NCBI GenBank assembly: GCA_002633005.1
Contig: NMRA01000302.1
Location: 319,760 to 383,759, forward strand
Origin: Phoronis australis
Lineage: Eukaryota > Phoronida > Phoronidae
Length of the DNA: 64,000 nt
Reading direction: 5' to 3'
In this document: positions 21,847 to 34,244 of the stretch, piece after piece
Layout of the letters: every line of letters starts with the position of its first letter
Position numbering within the stretch: the stretch's first letter is position 1
Program-made: the position numbers and the translations under genes
The notes under the pieces: generated by a model
What the model saw: the letters and a program-made list of their open reading frames with translations, nothing else
The model's database searches: none
What the model was told of the DNA's origin: nothing

Positions 21847-24800
21847 GCTGGACACTAAAACTTTGCCGAGCCGAGGTTACCAACTTCAACTGTCCCAAAT
21901 CGAAATGAAGGTGCGTGCATCTCCCTCAGACTAGTATTACATACACATCCTCTTTCGTAGATCGCATTAAATGGTTTTTGTGAGAGGTGAATTGGCAACG
22001 GAATCTCCACAGCAAACGGATTTCAATTGTTCTTTAACTTGTACTCCTGTCAAGAAAAAACTTCGAATTTCATCAAGCACCCCCAATGTCAAAATCAAGA
22101 AATTTTTCACTAATTTAAATGATTGGGGTTATTAAAATTAGTATTGCACTTATATGTGTAATTTGCTCGTTTCGTCATTTAACTTTGAATTTAGTTGCGA
22201 GAACTGCCGTATCTTGTGTTTCATCTTGACATCACGTGCTACTCTTGGTTGAAGCACAACGAACATTCGGCTTTTGTCGGAATTTTCCGATGTCTGACCG
22301 CATGTTTAACCAGAAGAAATCACTTATCGACCTGCCGGATTTCGCAATACGCCTACGTTAGTAGCCAGTATTCCGTGGTTTTTCGGATATATTTTACAAA
22401 ACCAAAATTAAAACACATTCAAACTGACATTAAATTATGTGAAGGCACTCTGAATAACCGGATCTATACGAATGTCGTCTGCTATGAATGTCACAAAATA
22501 AGGTTGTTGAATTTGTGGTTTCGGCGTTTTTTGACATTTTTGTCGTCAAATCACCACTCCGCAGCAATTTGATGTGATCAAGCCAAAGAAGGCATTCAAA
22601 CGTTTGTTCGATGCTGACTTCGTAGAGTTCCATGCACATTTGAGCAGAAAATTCTGAGCAAACATCGTTTTTAGTTTCAGTGGTGATCGAGGAACCGAGG
22701 AACTCAAGCGCCAGTGAATTTTGCATGTACCCTGTCTGCAGGTTTACAAAATGTCATGACAAGATGTAACAATTTTTTCGTCGCAACAACCTTGCACATT
22801 ATAGCCTTTGCAAATATTGTAACCAACAATTTTGGAAGAATAGCGTCAAATTACAGCCTGTGGTAGCCAGCCAGCTAGGTGTATGAAGACTATCGTCAAA
22901 ATACAGCTACATGTAGGTACCGTTTAGCCTTGGGTACAAAGCTGTATACTAAATATGCAGTTTTGCGCCAACGTGGGTAAAACCTGACCAGATAAAATAC
23001 GACACAAAATAAGTGTCATTAAAAACTACACACTTACTTGAGTAAATAACATATTTCTGGTTTTGGAGAAATTGGAGTTCTACCCTTATTCTGCTGTTAA
23101 ACCCGTGGAGTGATCTTCTGCGTTGACTTTCGTCACCTATTGGCCAGTTTCTTTTTTCGCCAATTCTTCAATCAGTTGCAGCTATTTCACGAGGTTGCGT
23201 ACAGGTCACAACAAATTATCGGAACTGGTTACACTTCATTATGAGATTTTAGAATTTTGATACCAGCAAACAGCATACAGCTTTGTACCAAGGTTATCAT
23301 GTACCTAGCTGTACTTTGACGATAGTCTTCGTACAGCTGTCTGGCTGGCTAGTAGCCTTGGTACAAAGCTGGAAAGTAAAATATACAGCTTTGCACTGAT
23401 ATGGGTAAAAAAGTGGTAAGAAGAAATCTGACACAAAAGTAGTGTCATTAAAAACTACAGTCTTCCTTGAATAAACTAGATTATTTAACGGTGTAGGAAA
23501 AAATGACGTTCTGCCGTTATTGCTGCTAAAGTTGTGGAGCGATCTTCTGCGTGGACTTTCGGCGCCATGAAATATTGCGTCACCTATTGGCCAGTTTCTT
23601 TTTTCTCCGATTCTTCAATCAGCTATTGTTCTTTCACGAGGTTGCGTACACGTCACAACAAATTATTGGAACGGGTTTCACTTCATTACCAGTTTTTAGA
23701 ATTTCGATACCGAAAAACCGAATTTCAGAACAAATTTTGCTGCTGCGAAGTTGTCGCAAAAACTTCGGAGATAACGCGTGCACGTGGCACGAGCGTACTG
23801 TTTTCAAAACGGCAACATACTTTTCATTGTTACGAAAGGTCGAAAATGACGCAAAAAATGACGTTTGTTGCATTGATTTTCACTTAAACGGTTGTAAAGG
23901 GCAAGGTGAGGGTTGACTGAGTCCTAGATTTTGCATGCACCCCGTCCGGTCTTTAGTTTTACATGTTGAAACAAGTTTCACCATAGATTATAGACAAAGT
24001 CTATGGTTTCACTGCGAGGTGACGAGCAGAACTACCCTGGCTGTGTGCAATTTCGGGGTCTATGGAAGATAAGCACACAGTGATACGTACACTGTAGCTG
24101 TATTTAGACGATAGTCTTCATTTGGGACAGTTGAAGTTGGGAGCCTCGGCTCGGCAAAGTTTTAGTGTCCAACCTTTATGTTTCTTATTTTTGGTTATGA
24201 GTCATCGGGAAATTCGAGCGCCTGTGATTTTTTCCAACACTGTTAAATAATTTCGATTACTCAAGGAGGAGTGTAGTCTTTAATAATACTAATTTTGTGT
24301 CAGATTTTATCTGCTCAGTTTTTTACCCACATCTGCGTTATATATATTTTTATAGGCCTACAGCTTTGCGCCAAGGCTAAGCCAGTGGGCGATAGCAGTG
24401 ATGGGTGTAAGTGATATATAGACTTCAAAATTTCACATATTTGTGGTGTCGCCCGGGAGAAAATAACTACCCATTGCGACAATGAAGGTTGCATTAATCC
24501 CTCGCGCTTTTTACGGGCCAGCTAAAATGTTGTGATGGAATGGAGTGAATGTTGCTTGCTCGGCCTTCCCTTATTTTGCCATGAGTTGCGACGATCAGGC
24601 ATATAAAGTTTGTTCCTATCTGATTCTTGAGAATTTTTGCAACGGGTTTCTAAACATGCACTTAACCTCCACAACCTACCTTCGATGTAATCCGCGAACA
24701 TTGCACTGGGTTTTTTTTCAGAACGTACGCTGATCTTGATTTTAGCGTTCAATCAAAAAGTTGTAGGAAACGCAGTTTCTTTCCAGATGAACACGCGGTC

Positions 24801-24950
24801 ATACAATCATGATCCGTCATTAGCAGAACAACAACAAAAACAAGCATATCCATTCTTATAGTCATTCACACCTCAGGAAAGAACATTGTCGTATCTCGTA
24901 TAAAGTTAATTGCTACATGTACATGAAGTTACCGTGAAGAATAAAATTGT
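21847..24950. other. Repeat-rich upstream region, no confirmed gene
   Basis: Includes an inverted pair (21833-21906 and 24118-24190), a TIR-bounded element (22863-23352) and a module repeated at 22926-23262 and 23352-23710. 22.66-22.85 kb and 24.58-24.9 kb match 57.95-58.13 kb and 58.15-58.5 kb. Open frames here are not conserved in B. Confidence 0.45.
22863..23352. mobile_element. Non-autonomous element with ~85-bp terminal inverted repeats
   Basis: The left end, GTAGCCAGCCAGCTAGG...GAAGACTATCGTCAAAATACAGCT, is repeated as its reverse complement at the right end, ...GACGATAGTCTTC...CTGGCTGGCTAG. Related ends occur at 24.09-24.13 kb, 24.35 kb and 40.72-40.78 kb. The right end runs directly into a second copy of the inner module. 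Confidence 0.7.
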
Positions 24951-25700
24951 CCCTTTCCTCAGAGAAGCTGTCATACACAAAATTTTCATCCGCAATTAAT
25001 TTTCCAGCATGATAGTTCTCATGAGTATATGTAACAAACTTGAGAATATTAGTTATACTTTTGTGGCGCCTATATGTATTGTTTGGCTAGTAATAACAAA
25101 TTGTTAAATACATTGTAGAGCAGCGTGTGTCTCATGAAGTTCAAGACCAACACATTTGTAAGGGAAACAGTCAGGAGGTTGAATGAGAAACTTTTAAAGT
25201 ACTTTTCTCATTTTCCTTCCAAAAATGTTCTACAAGCGGACCTTCCCAAAAAAGGCGTGACACCGTATCTGGAGAAACCCCAATTTGGAGTTTGACTAAA
25301 AGGTTTTTGTCCCAATAGCACTGTGTAATATTCCAAATTGGAACCTTTTTAAAGCAATGTTTTCTTTCAATCTAACTCTCTATTTCCCTTTTGCACACTG
25401 ACTTGGAGGTTTCTTGATGTTGTTAAAAAGAGAACGAATATGTCTACACTTCACATCCTTCCGTAAGTGGATAATTGCTAAAGGCACGCTAGGAGAATTG
25501 CATCTAAATACCTAATCTTTTAATAACAGTTACTCTACCAAACGGCGTTAAATTTCGTCGACTCCAATTTTTTAATAAAGACTTGATCACCGCCACTTTT
25601 GCAGTGAAGCTCTTTTGCGTCATACTATCTGATTGAGTATCAAAATAGTAGTATAGTAAGTTGTTTAGGCGCCCCATTTTATGAGAGTCCTCGTTCAAAG
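24950..25700 (-). pseudogene. LINE ORF2 C-terminal remnant, A copy
   Basis: The minus strand has NWSRRNLTPFGRVTVIK, the motif found downstream of the RT core in L1/Tx1-like LINEs. It continues in broken frames (for example FQFGILHSAIGTKTF) toward the C-terminal zinc-knuckle region. The 24.95-25.45 kb part matches 59.8-60.3 kb in B, so it predates the duplication. Many stops and frameshifts. Confidence 0.7.
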
Positions 25701-25716
25701 GTCATAAGTCCGAAAT

Positions 25717-26200
25717 GAAACGTCAACGGTCACGGGTGATAGATGCAACCTAAAGAACCATCATCCGCCTACCGAACGGAAGTGTCAATGACGTCACACC
25801 TCATTACGTAATAGGTTTAATTGGACCCGTTAGAGTGGGACATCGATCCAAGGTCAAGATCATGCGTGTAACCGAAAAACGTCGGTAAACCCGGGAAGGA
25901 TGACGAGGTTGAATTGGAAATCACGTGACTGCTGACGTGATCAAGTAAGTTAGGGCGTGGCACCGTCCGCCATCCGGATGTTCTGACACGAAAAAGATGA
26001 CGTTGGGTTTGTTCAACTGATCGAAAATGGAGCCTCCACGGTAGGAGTTACTTTCATCAATTTTGTATGAGTTATAAGAATAACAATTATGGAAACTAGT
26101 TCAAAGGTGGTAAACTGAAACGTCAACGGTCACGTGTGATGGATGCAACCGAAAGGACCATAATGCGCCTACCGGACGGAAATGTCAATGACGTCCTACG
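25717..26200. repeat. 80-bp direct repeat pair
   Basis: GAAACGTCAACGGTCACG followed by about 65 more similar bases occurs at 25717-25797 and 26118-26200, at the left of the integrase remnant. It could be a terminal or internal duplication of that element. Confidence 0.7.
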
Positions 26201-26229
26201 CCTTTCATTCGCAATGAGACAAAAGGGAA

Positions 26230-26600
26230 GGATACAACGTAAGGTTGATGGTAAATTAAGACGAGTGAACTACGATCCAAGGCACCCAGGAGGTTTTGGA
26301 GGAATAGACTCCACTCAACAAGGCCTGAAAGGCAAATCGTAGAAATGATTGTGAAAAAATGGCTCAGTAACCAAGACACTTACCTGTAAGTTCGGCACAA
26401 ACCTCTGGTTAGAAATTTTAGGAGACGACATGTTGTTGTGTATACACTGACCAACAGTTTCAGGCGGACTTTGTAGACGTGTTCAAGTTGGCAAAATTTA
26501 ATGACGGTCACAGGTACATTCTTACCTGTATAGACGTACTCATTAGGTGTTCCACTCAGAGATAAGACGGGAAAAAGTTTAGTTGAAGCTTTTAAATTTT
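26230..26600 (+). pseudogene. Decayed F54H12.3-type (Polinton-like) integrase
   Basis: In shifted frames the plus strand encodes DPRHPGGFGGIDS, KKWLSNQDTYL, HKPLVRNFRRR, then FQADFVDVFKLAKFNDG and RYILTCIDVL, and finally DKTGKSLVEAFK. This is the N-terminal part and the start of the catalytic domain, including the first catalytic Asp in QAD, of the transposon-derived integrase family named after C. elegans F54H12.3. It carries a stop, two or more frameshifts and a deletion after CIDVL. The rest of the catalytic domain is missing: the frame runs straight into the next protein. Confidence 0.8.
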
Positions 26601-27661
26601 TTGTCTCTGGTTTGGGTGACGAATACGTGGACTTGGCAAACGCGGAATTTTACGTCAGGGCAAATATAGCCAATGCAGATGGATCGGATATCGCTGCGGA
26701 TGTCGACTGTGCCCCAACCAACGTGTGGCTACATTCGATGTTCAGTAAAGTCGTTGTCTTACGGGAGGACAAGAACGGACATTTAACTGCATCGCTATAT
26801 GATACAAGGATACTAGCGGTAAATTTGACACCCTAAGCGACGTTGATTTAGGATACAAGACACGTAAAACCCTTGCGGCAGGAAGCGCTACCATTATTTT
26901 AAAAGGGAAACTCCACATGTATTTATGCAATACAGATACCTACTCAACAACGTTGACATAACAATAATATTGGTGCAGAGCAAGAATTCGTTCGCCGTCA
27001 TGTTCCCGACGGCGGCTGCGAGTTTCAAAATCAAGATCAAAGACGCAGCCTACGGCGTGAGGAAAGTGAAACTCAGCCCCACTGTGCAACTAGCACAAAT
27101 GAAGGCCCTCGAGAAAAGCACTGCAAAGTACCCTCTGCGACGCGTCGAATACAAAGTGTTTTCAATCCCCGCCCAACACCTGTCTATGACGCAAGATAAT
27201 TTGTTTTTAGGTCAAATTCCGAAGAGGGTCATCGTGGGCTTTTGTGATACTGGCGCCTATAACGGATCGTATGGCAAGAACCCTTTCAATTTTAAACTTT
27301 GCTGTATCAATCATCTCTTTCTATATATATAAACGTCGACGGGGTGCAAGTTCCTTCTAAACCCCTGAACCGAAATTTTGAGCTTTCACCACCTTGTTTT
27401 CGGCAACGGGGCAGAATTATGGGGACGAAGGACGACATAGGACGTCTGGATTATGCCGGTGGCAACACGCTGTTTGCTTTTGGTCTGACCCCTGGCCTAT
27501 GGAATGGCGGTCACTTTAATCTCATAAAACAAGGAAACCTCCGCTTGGAAGTTGATTTCCCGTCGGCGCTGCCTTCTACTATAAACGCCGTTTGTTATGC
27601 CGAGTTTGAGAACATTGTGGAAATTGACAACTTTCATATCCAATTCTTTGAATTAAAATAA
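26590..27661 (+). pseudogene. F54H12.2-like protein, frameshifted (capsid-like candidate of a Polinton-like element)
   Basis: Three overlapping frames together cover most of a protein of the family usually annotated as uncharacterized protein F54H12.2-like: GDEYVDLANAEFYVRANI, NVWLHSMFSKV, then KVKLSPTVQLAQMKALEK, RRVEYKVFSIPAQ, LFLGQIPKRVIVGF, NPFNFK, VDGVQVPSKPLNRNF, and a C-terminus with GHFNLIKQGNLRLEVDF. Frames change near 26.83-26.92 kb and again near 27.30-27.33 kb. The join to the integrase is in frame at about 26590. In nematodes the family sits next to the same integrase type, so it is probably structural or mobile-element cargo; a jelly-roll capsid role is inference. It lies between segments A and B. 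Confidence 0.75.
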
Positions 27662-28735
27662 TGCTTTGTAACCCTCGACAGCCCTCAAAAGCTTTGGAAA
27701 ACTGGGAAATTCTTTTTGAAGTGTGCAAAATGGATGACTGAACGACAATTGATTGAAATCATCAACTCGGAGTTGAGTATCCTTTAAACACCAGTACAGT
27801 GAGGTTGTGTCTTAACGTCCTGTTTCCTTTTTCAATGATGGGAACATAATCTTTAATGAGTTGCCTTTGTTTCCAGCGTGGTAGCAGTCATCAGTTGTAT
27901 GTATCTGTGGTCATGATTTCACCTGTTCTTTTTGGGAGTTGGCGCAACTTAAAAAGAGCCATTTACAGGAAGCTTGTAGGACATCAAGTTGAAGTAGCCT
28001 TATAACACCCTTTTCATGGAATATGACCGTGCAAAACGCGCCTTCTGAGAAAATCAACCCGTCTATGTCATGTATGAACCCCCCCCCCCTCCCTTTCTAG
28101 GAACGGGTAAAGTCGTTCTTCTTCTAACTGCTTCTCCTGCAAACAATAATACGATAAAACGGAAATGTTTAAATTGTTAGACACGATAGAAGACCACTCC
28201 CTCTCCTACTATTGAGTCACTAGACGAAGCACGCGCTGCTAGAGTGACTCCAAAAGAACATTCCGTGGGTACTCGCTTCCCTCCCCAACCACCAAACACT
28301 CCCTGAACCCTTCAACAGAACAGCTTCTTATCGGCATGGCAGCGAAATAGCGCGTGCACCTAAACTTTACAGTAAAAAAATTACCTAAAGTTTTTTTCTA
28401 ACAACAACTTCGTTTAATCTTTAAAAGGTTTAAGTTGTGTACCGGTTATCTTGCTAAATCTTGTTAGTTTTGTTTCTTCAACATCAGTGTTTATCAAAGT
28501 GATTACTTTGAAATGAAGGAATCTCCCTCAAGGGGAGACGAGGACACAGTTTCCCAGATAGGTAGTCTTCCACTACATTTTGGAGTGCGTGAAACGTTTG
28601 ACTTGTTTGCAAATTTTACGTAATTCTGTATGAAGACATTCCCCAGAAGAAACTTTCACGTGAAACATCCACTTCAAAAGTTTTGCTGGATTAGTGTAGT
28701 GTCAAAAGAGGTCGGCTCAAGCAAATTGAGACTGT
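27662..28735. other. Spacer and downstream flank of gene B
   Basis: 27.66-28.05 kb shows nothing recognisable apart from a C run near 28080. 28.1-28.73 kb matches 0.25-1.06 kb, marking the left end of segment B. Confidence 0.5.
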
Positions 28736-28740
28736 TTATT
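28735..28740 (-). terminator. Gene B polyadenylation signal (AATAAA, minus strand)
   Basis: TTTATT on the plus strand, 124 nt past the stop, within sequence conserved with 1055-1080 of segment A. Confidence 0.55.
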
Positions 28741-28863
28741 GTCTATTTTGTGTTACACGTTTTGCTATGCACTTGTTGTTTACTTGGTTTTTTGTCAATG
28801 ACCACAAAACTTTACTTGTATTCAGACTCGACTCGAAAGTTCGTGACTTCCCTGATATGTGCA

Positions 28864-29000
28864 TTAATGGAAAAATATCGTTGCGGCCAAAGTCAAAGCA
28901 AGCATTGCTGGTCTGGTCATCTTTGCCTTGGAGCCTACGTTCTCTATACTTGCGTCCATTTCTTGGAAGTCGGCGTAGTGTTCCGCTTCCTTTTCCGCGT
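28864..29000 (-). CDS. Gene B last exon: GPI-anchor-like C-terminus
   Basis: Phase 1 entry after TTTGTGGTAG, 44 codons, TAA at the same position as A. EAEHYADFQEMDASIEN is followed by VGSKAK and a hydrophobic end (PAMLALTLAATIFFH). The hydrophobic character is kept even though many residues changed, as expected for a GPI signal. Confidence 0.75.
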
Positions 29001-30369
29001 CTACCACAAACTTTCCTTCGACTTTCTCTGAAAACATTTGAACAAGACTTGTGTTTCAAAAAATGGTGAAAATGAATGTTGCACTTGTAGATGAGCACTA
29101 AATGTCCTTTGTTACGTAATAGTCAAGTTAGTGCGAACCATGTTTGTGCTAAAAACGCCAGGGGCCCGTTCCAAGAGACTGACTTAAGTTCATTTTTGAC
29201 TTAAGTCTAAGATTTGGCTCAACTTCCAAACTTTGAAACTTCTCCACCCACTAAGATAGTCAAAATTAAGAGAAAACTAAAGTTAAAAAATTAAGTCAAA
29301 CTTATGATCTCTTTCTTGAAACAGATTTGAGATAATTTGAAGTTTTGTTTTGAAATTGACGGAAATTTAAGATTTGTCTTAGCTAAATCATTTTTCTTGG
29401 AACAGGCCCCAGCTCTTGATTTGTACAGCTTCTCGTTGTAAAGGTAGTCCAAGTCAGGCCGCTAATCATATTGAGTTCTGAGCTCTGTCGGGAAGCAATA
29501 ACGGTTCCCTTTTTGGTTTTGGCCATTGGTCGACCGTCGACTGCAGTATTGCCACTACATCAGGAACACGAGGCTATATCCGAAATAATGGCTTTTTCGC
29601 GGCCTCTTTTTACCCAAGTGCTTAGCATGTATTATTGGTGCGTCTGCCTACGTTTCGCATATAAGTCCAGGTGATGTCCCTTCTACAGGTCCATACATTA
29701 ATTCGCATATAGGCGCAGACGTTTTCTATTTAATAAATTGACTTGCTTTTCATGAACAACTTTGGCTCATGGACTTATATCCGAAATGATGACCACCTAG
29801 TTTTGCCCAAGTAGTTCAGATATTGGCGCGTGCGCCAAAGTTCGCATATTAGCACAGTTCCGCACAGACCCCCATGGACCTGATGACGCGGCAATACAAT
29901 AAACCGATTCGCTGAGCCAAGTTGATGTCAATTCAGCTACGTCTTGAGCTTAGCCCAGGGCGTGATAGCGCGACGAACTCTGATCTGAAAGCTCGTGCGT
30001 GCACTACCTGGCAAATGCAGTTGTTCTGTTGAGCAGTACAACTAACGTCCATTGCGACAACCCACTCAATTAAATTATGACACATTTGGGTGGTTCAATT
30101 TTCAATATGTGAACGTAAGTACATGTAGGACATCCGGCGTCACTGTTTGATTGAAGTACAACTTGAAATATCCAAAACAAAAACTGAAAACACGATTTTT
30201 GTTCAAAATTCCAATGGCAAAATGTAAATTGTACATTGAAAATGTGTGACTTGCTCAAAATCCCGTTTTGTGGGGATGCACATACAATTACTTAAAGATA
30301 CGTTTGCCTAAGTTATAGCTGAATAAAATGCGTCAAATCCCGGTCTTATGTTGCAACAAAACAACTTAC
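29001..30369. other. Intron, gene B (Ig2c to GPI exon)
   Basis: Non-coding, matches gene A intron at 1391-3658, with a private MITE at 29164-29407. Confidence 0.6.
29164..29407. mobile_element. PIF/Harbinger-like MITE with 3-bp target duplication
   Basis: Terminal inverted repeats GGGCCCGTTCCAAGA and its near reverse complement TTGGAACAGGCCC. It is flanked by CAG on both sides (taking element ends at GGGCCC and GGCCC). The same place in A (about 1550-1556) reads CCAGCTC with a single CAG, an exact empty site. A related copy is at 50642-51049. A 3-bp target duplication suggests PIF/Harbinger, but the transposase source is not in the window. Confidence 0.85.
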
Positions 30370-30446
30370 CACCGAGCTTGAAATTGTTTGAGGTCACTGT
30401 ATTCGATACGAATCCCATGGTGTCATCTGGTACCGTCACTTTGCAA
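30370..30446 (-). CDS. Gene B exon: Ig2, third part (77 nt)
   Basis: Phase 2 in, phase 1 out. It encodes CKVTVPDDTMGF and SNTVTSNNFKLG. The donor GGTG|GTAAGTTG and the acceptor TTTGTAACAG match A. Confidence 0.85.
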
Positions 30447-33400
30447 CTGTTACAAATGGAAGATAGCTTTAACGACAGTCTATTCTATTGGTATCACAAA
30501 GTATGGTACAAAGTTAGTAGGGAACCAGGGGTAGGGAAAGAAATATGTGTTTGAATTGATTCCAAATAATGAGATTTATGGCACTTTGACATAAATTCTA
30601 TTGTTTGGGAAAATAACATTCTACAGCCGTTCATGCTTCATGTCCATAATCCTAGTTACATGTAGTTCCTACCAAGTCCGATGGTAACGCTGTGTGTTCT
30701 TTCTCTTCAGCTTCCTGTTGGCCCAGCCAAAAGCAACAGTACGTTCACTTGTAAGTTATCCTAATTTGATACCTAGTAGACTCCTTCCTGTTCGGCGTTA
30801 ATTGTCCTGGACAAAAGTTACTTCACGCATTTATTACTTTTAGCCACAGATGGCTTTTCTAACGGCCGATTTCTTTGGATTCTAATGCCCCTCAAACCCA
30901 AACCAATCCCCTCAGTCCCCAATAACGCTTCCTCACTTGGCCCTGGTTCCAAACAACCACTCCCCTGGGTATAAGTGGGATATCATGCGTCTGGTTTTGG
31001 AGGAGACCCAGCGGCGAGGTAGAAAGGTTATCAATGGGTCGGATAGGCAAGGGACCTGCCATGCTGCCAAGGTTGAGTTTGTCCCACGCCTGTTGGGATG
31101 GGTGAGTTGCCGATATCAAATTTCTTGTTGTGGTGTAGCTTTTCGTGTCCGTGTATTGTAACCTAAAGCTATTTTAAGCCTTAACAAGGAGTGAAGCATA
31201 GTTAGGGTCCGGGTACCCATGTAGAATGCGTTAGTGTCAGCGGTTGACAAGTGTGTGACCCAGGCTCCAGAGGTACTGGTGGCCCGGGTTCGAAACAGGC
31301 CTCGGTTTCCCGCCAAAGTGTTATCTCACTAGTGAGATAACTTTATGGGTTATTACACACTTGTATCTGCCATTCGAGGCTAATATTGTGGCATAAAATA
31401 AAGAAACAATAAAAATATACAAAACAATAAAAACTAACCTGTGAAATGAAAAAACTGATAATGATAAATCAAAAATTAGCAAAACGTACATTGTATTTAA
31501 ACGACATTTGACACGATTCGTGGCGATTGGTACCACATGACAGGATTGTTCATCCATGAACAGCCCTGCCCACCACGTTCCTTACAATGTCTCTTTTTAT
31601 CTCTCTGGCTGGTCTGCTCACTCAGCTTGTCCAGAACTTGCTTTGAAGTTTGTTATAGCCCAGTTGGCTGTTTGGTGTACCCACTTGGTACTTTATATAT
31701 TTGCACATTTGGCATTTTGTACCCACTTGGTACTTGTTATTGAATTTGCCGTTTTGCTCGACCCACTTGGCAGGCAATCGGCCAATACCCATTTTGGATT
31801 GTGTACCCATTTGGTACTATGCTAACCTGTGCCACTTAGTATCCCATACTCAATTACACATTGGGTATCGGAAATGTGTGTGTTATCTCTTGTAATTAAG
31901 AAACCCATCTGGTTCCTTCTGTGAAATATTCAATTGTAAAGCTGTGACCCTGAAATTCCAAATACAATCTAAAATATATGTTATTCTTGTTGTTTTATTT
32001 GTCCCCAATAAAGTACCACTAATGCAGTGCGGCCATATCCAAGAGCAACTAAATGATTTCACTGGCAGTAAAAGGAACAACATCAGAGGCAGTGAACAAC
32101 ACTTTCAGTGATTTAACACGAGGATCAAACACAAACATTTACACCAGAGTCGCGTAATAGTAAAAGTCAGTTAAGGATAACTCTAACCACAAAACATTTT
32201 CCGTTTTTACAATATTTTAAATATGTCCAGCAAAATACTTTTTCATCTTCATTCTCGGGGAACTTCAAATACGAAATATATACATGTACCTTGTACAGAG
32301 AAACAATATTCTGCAGATTTTAAAAAACGCTGTGAGGATTTTCAATATGAAGGCCTAGTTTTTGGGTAATGTAACAAAGACGTATACGACTGCTATTTTA
32401 CAGCAATATCTTACGTTTTGCGAGTTGATTTGTCATAGAAACCAATTTAAAAGACCAATCAAGAAACTGGTGAAACTTTTGTTTGAAAGAGATTTCATAA
32501 AACTCCACCGACTGGTCATTTTGCTATGAATGTTCCCCACTAAAAAAGAAATTGTGACTCAAATAAGATGTTGATGTAATAGCAATAAGATTATAAATAC
32601 TTTGACTAGTTGACGATGCCTGTTATTCTGATGAGCAAGTTAGAATGGAGGCCACTAAATAAGGTTTTATATAATCTTACAAAGAAATTTACAAGGTCCC
32701 CATCAATCTAAACAACAATATTCTCTAAATTGTTGTTTATATTTATTATTATAAATGCCGTATTCTTAACATTAACCGAATTTCCCCTCGCTATGCGCAG
32801 TTACTTACATATTTAAGTGCCGCGGTGTTGTAACGCCATGTTGTAACCGAAAATACAAACACCCCCATTTTTGTTTGTTATACATCTGTGACGTAGTGTA
32901 GAAAAAGAATAAATATAGCATCAGATGAGCATAGAAGTATGGATGAAGAGTAGTTTGAACGGTACAGGGATGATTAAGCGGACTATTCGTATGATTCCGA
33001 CCGTTCAAATATCGAGGAGGAGACGAGAGACTCAATAAGAACGATTACTGTTCACAGACAGCTGTTCTTCCTCGACCCCCGGCCCTTTCAGCCCCAGCTG
33101 GTTTGTCGAGTGGGGCGGACCTACTTAGGCAGAGGGTACGCAAGAGTTACGACAGGACGTTAGTGACTGATAAGAATATTGTTTAGCAGGTGGAGTAGGT
33201 TTAAAAAAATATTTTGGTGTTTAATATATAGGCGGCCCTTCAGTGACAACACTGCTATTCATAAGGGTTCGCCCGATCGGTATTGTCTGTTTTGATTAGT
33301 GGTAAGTGGGTGCCGATAGGGTTCAGGTTGGAAGTACAGGCCTCACGACTTGTGACCAAAAAGTCGTAATGTTCTAAAACCACTCGACCCCACACCCAAC

Positions 33401-34084
33401 AATCCCCTGAATCCACGAACCCTTTTACCGGCCCACTACCCCCACAACCCCCCTTGACCCACGACCTGCGGCCACTTCCTACACGCAGATCAGCTCTGGC
33501 TCTAGTCTGGTGGTTCAAAACAGAGAGTGACGAAAGAGCATGATCTGATACAGCGGACTATGAGCGTGCTATCGTTGTCATGGAAATAATCCACGAGCGC
33601 CTACAAATGGCTCCGCTCTACTAAATTTAGGGAGAGAGTACATTATCCTGAATGCACATATGTTTATATTTCCAGGTGAATTATTTCTAAGTGTCCGACG
33701 AAATTTTAATCTTTTGAATGGTTCATTGTTTTACCTTGCATATATACTGAATTTTTTATAATTTTAATATGGAATAAAACTTAACTAGTTATTTCACATC
33801 ACAGATAACCGGCGCGGGTACACTTGGCATATATATAACCTCATATACATATAACAACAATCCAAAGCGCATGGCAACAAGATATGGCCGCGATGCAAAT
33901 ATGGGATAAATAGGTTATCCTACAAACATAGCAATACTGCTGCGACATAACAGTATCTCGAACTCATTTCATCTTGTAATGTCCTAACAAGATCGAATAT
34001 GAAATGAATTTTGGAGTAGTATGTACGTGGAATAAGCTATGCATCATGGCGAATGTTCTCGAAGCACAGTTTCCTCAAAGGTAC
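30447..34084. other. Intron, gene B (Ig2b to Ig2c)
   Basis: Contains 32.0-32.3 kb (shared with A), a tRNA-SINE (31229-31400), and repeated TACCCACTTGGTAC-type words at 31670-31820. 32.3-33.9 kb is private to B with nothing recognisable. Confidence 0.5.
31229..31400 (+). mobile_element. tRNA-derived SINE, truncated copy
   Basis: Pol III box A-like TAGTGTCAGCGGT (31232) and box B GGGTTCGAAAC (31286), then TTTCCCGCCA and a perfect 22-bp palindrome GTTATCTCACTAGTGAGATAAC. It shares the tail with the copy at 63442-63600 but the tRNA parts differ. Confidence 0.65.
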
Positions 34085-34244
34085 CTTAACTTGTCTTTCG
34101 ATGTAAACTTGCTCATAACTAATAAATCAGCTTTCCCTGTAATTCGTCCAGTGCTCGGGTCATAGGATAGCCTCGTTGTTAGCTGAAATTTCCGGGATTG
34201 CGTGGGTCCCACTTTAGTGAATGTGATCATGACCATCCGTAAAG
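34085..34244 (-). CDS. Gene B exon: Ig2, second part (160 nt)
   Basis: Acceptor TATTTTCCAG, donor TTAAG|GTACCT, phases 1-2. It contains RLSYDPSTGRITGKADLLVM and ends SKFTSKDKL. It has the same length as the A copy; the first 20 residues vary much more than the remainder. Confidence 0.85.
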
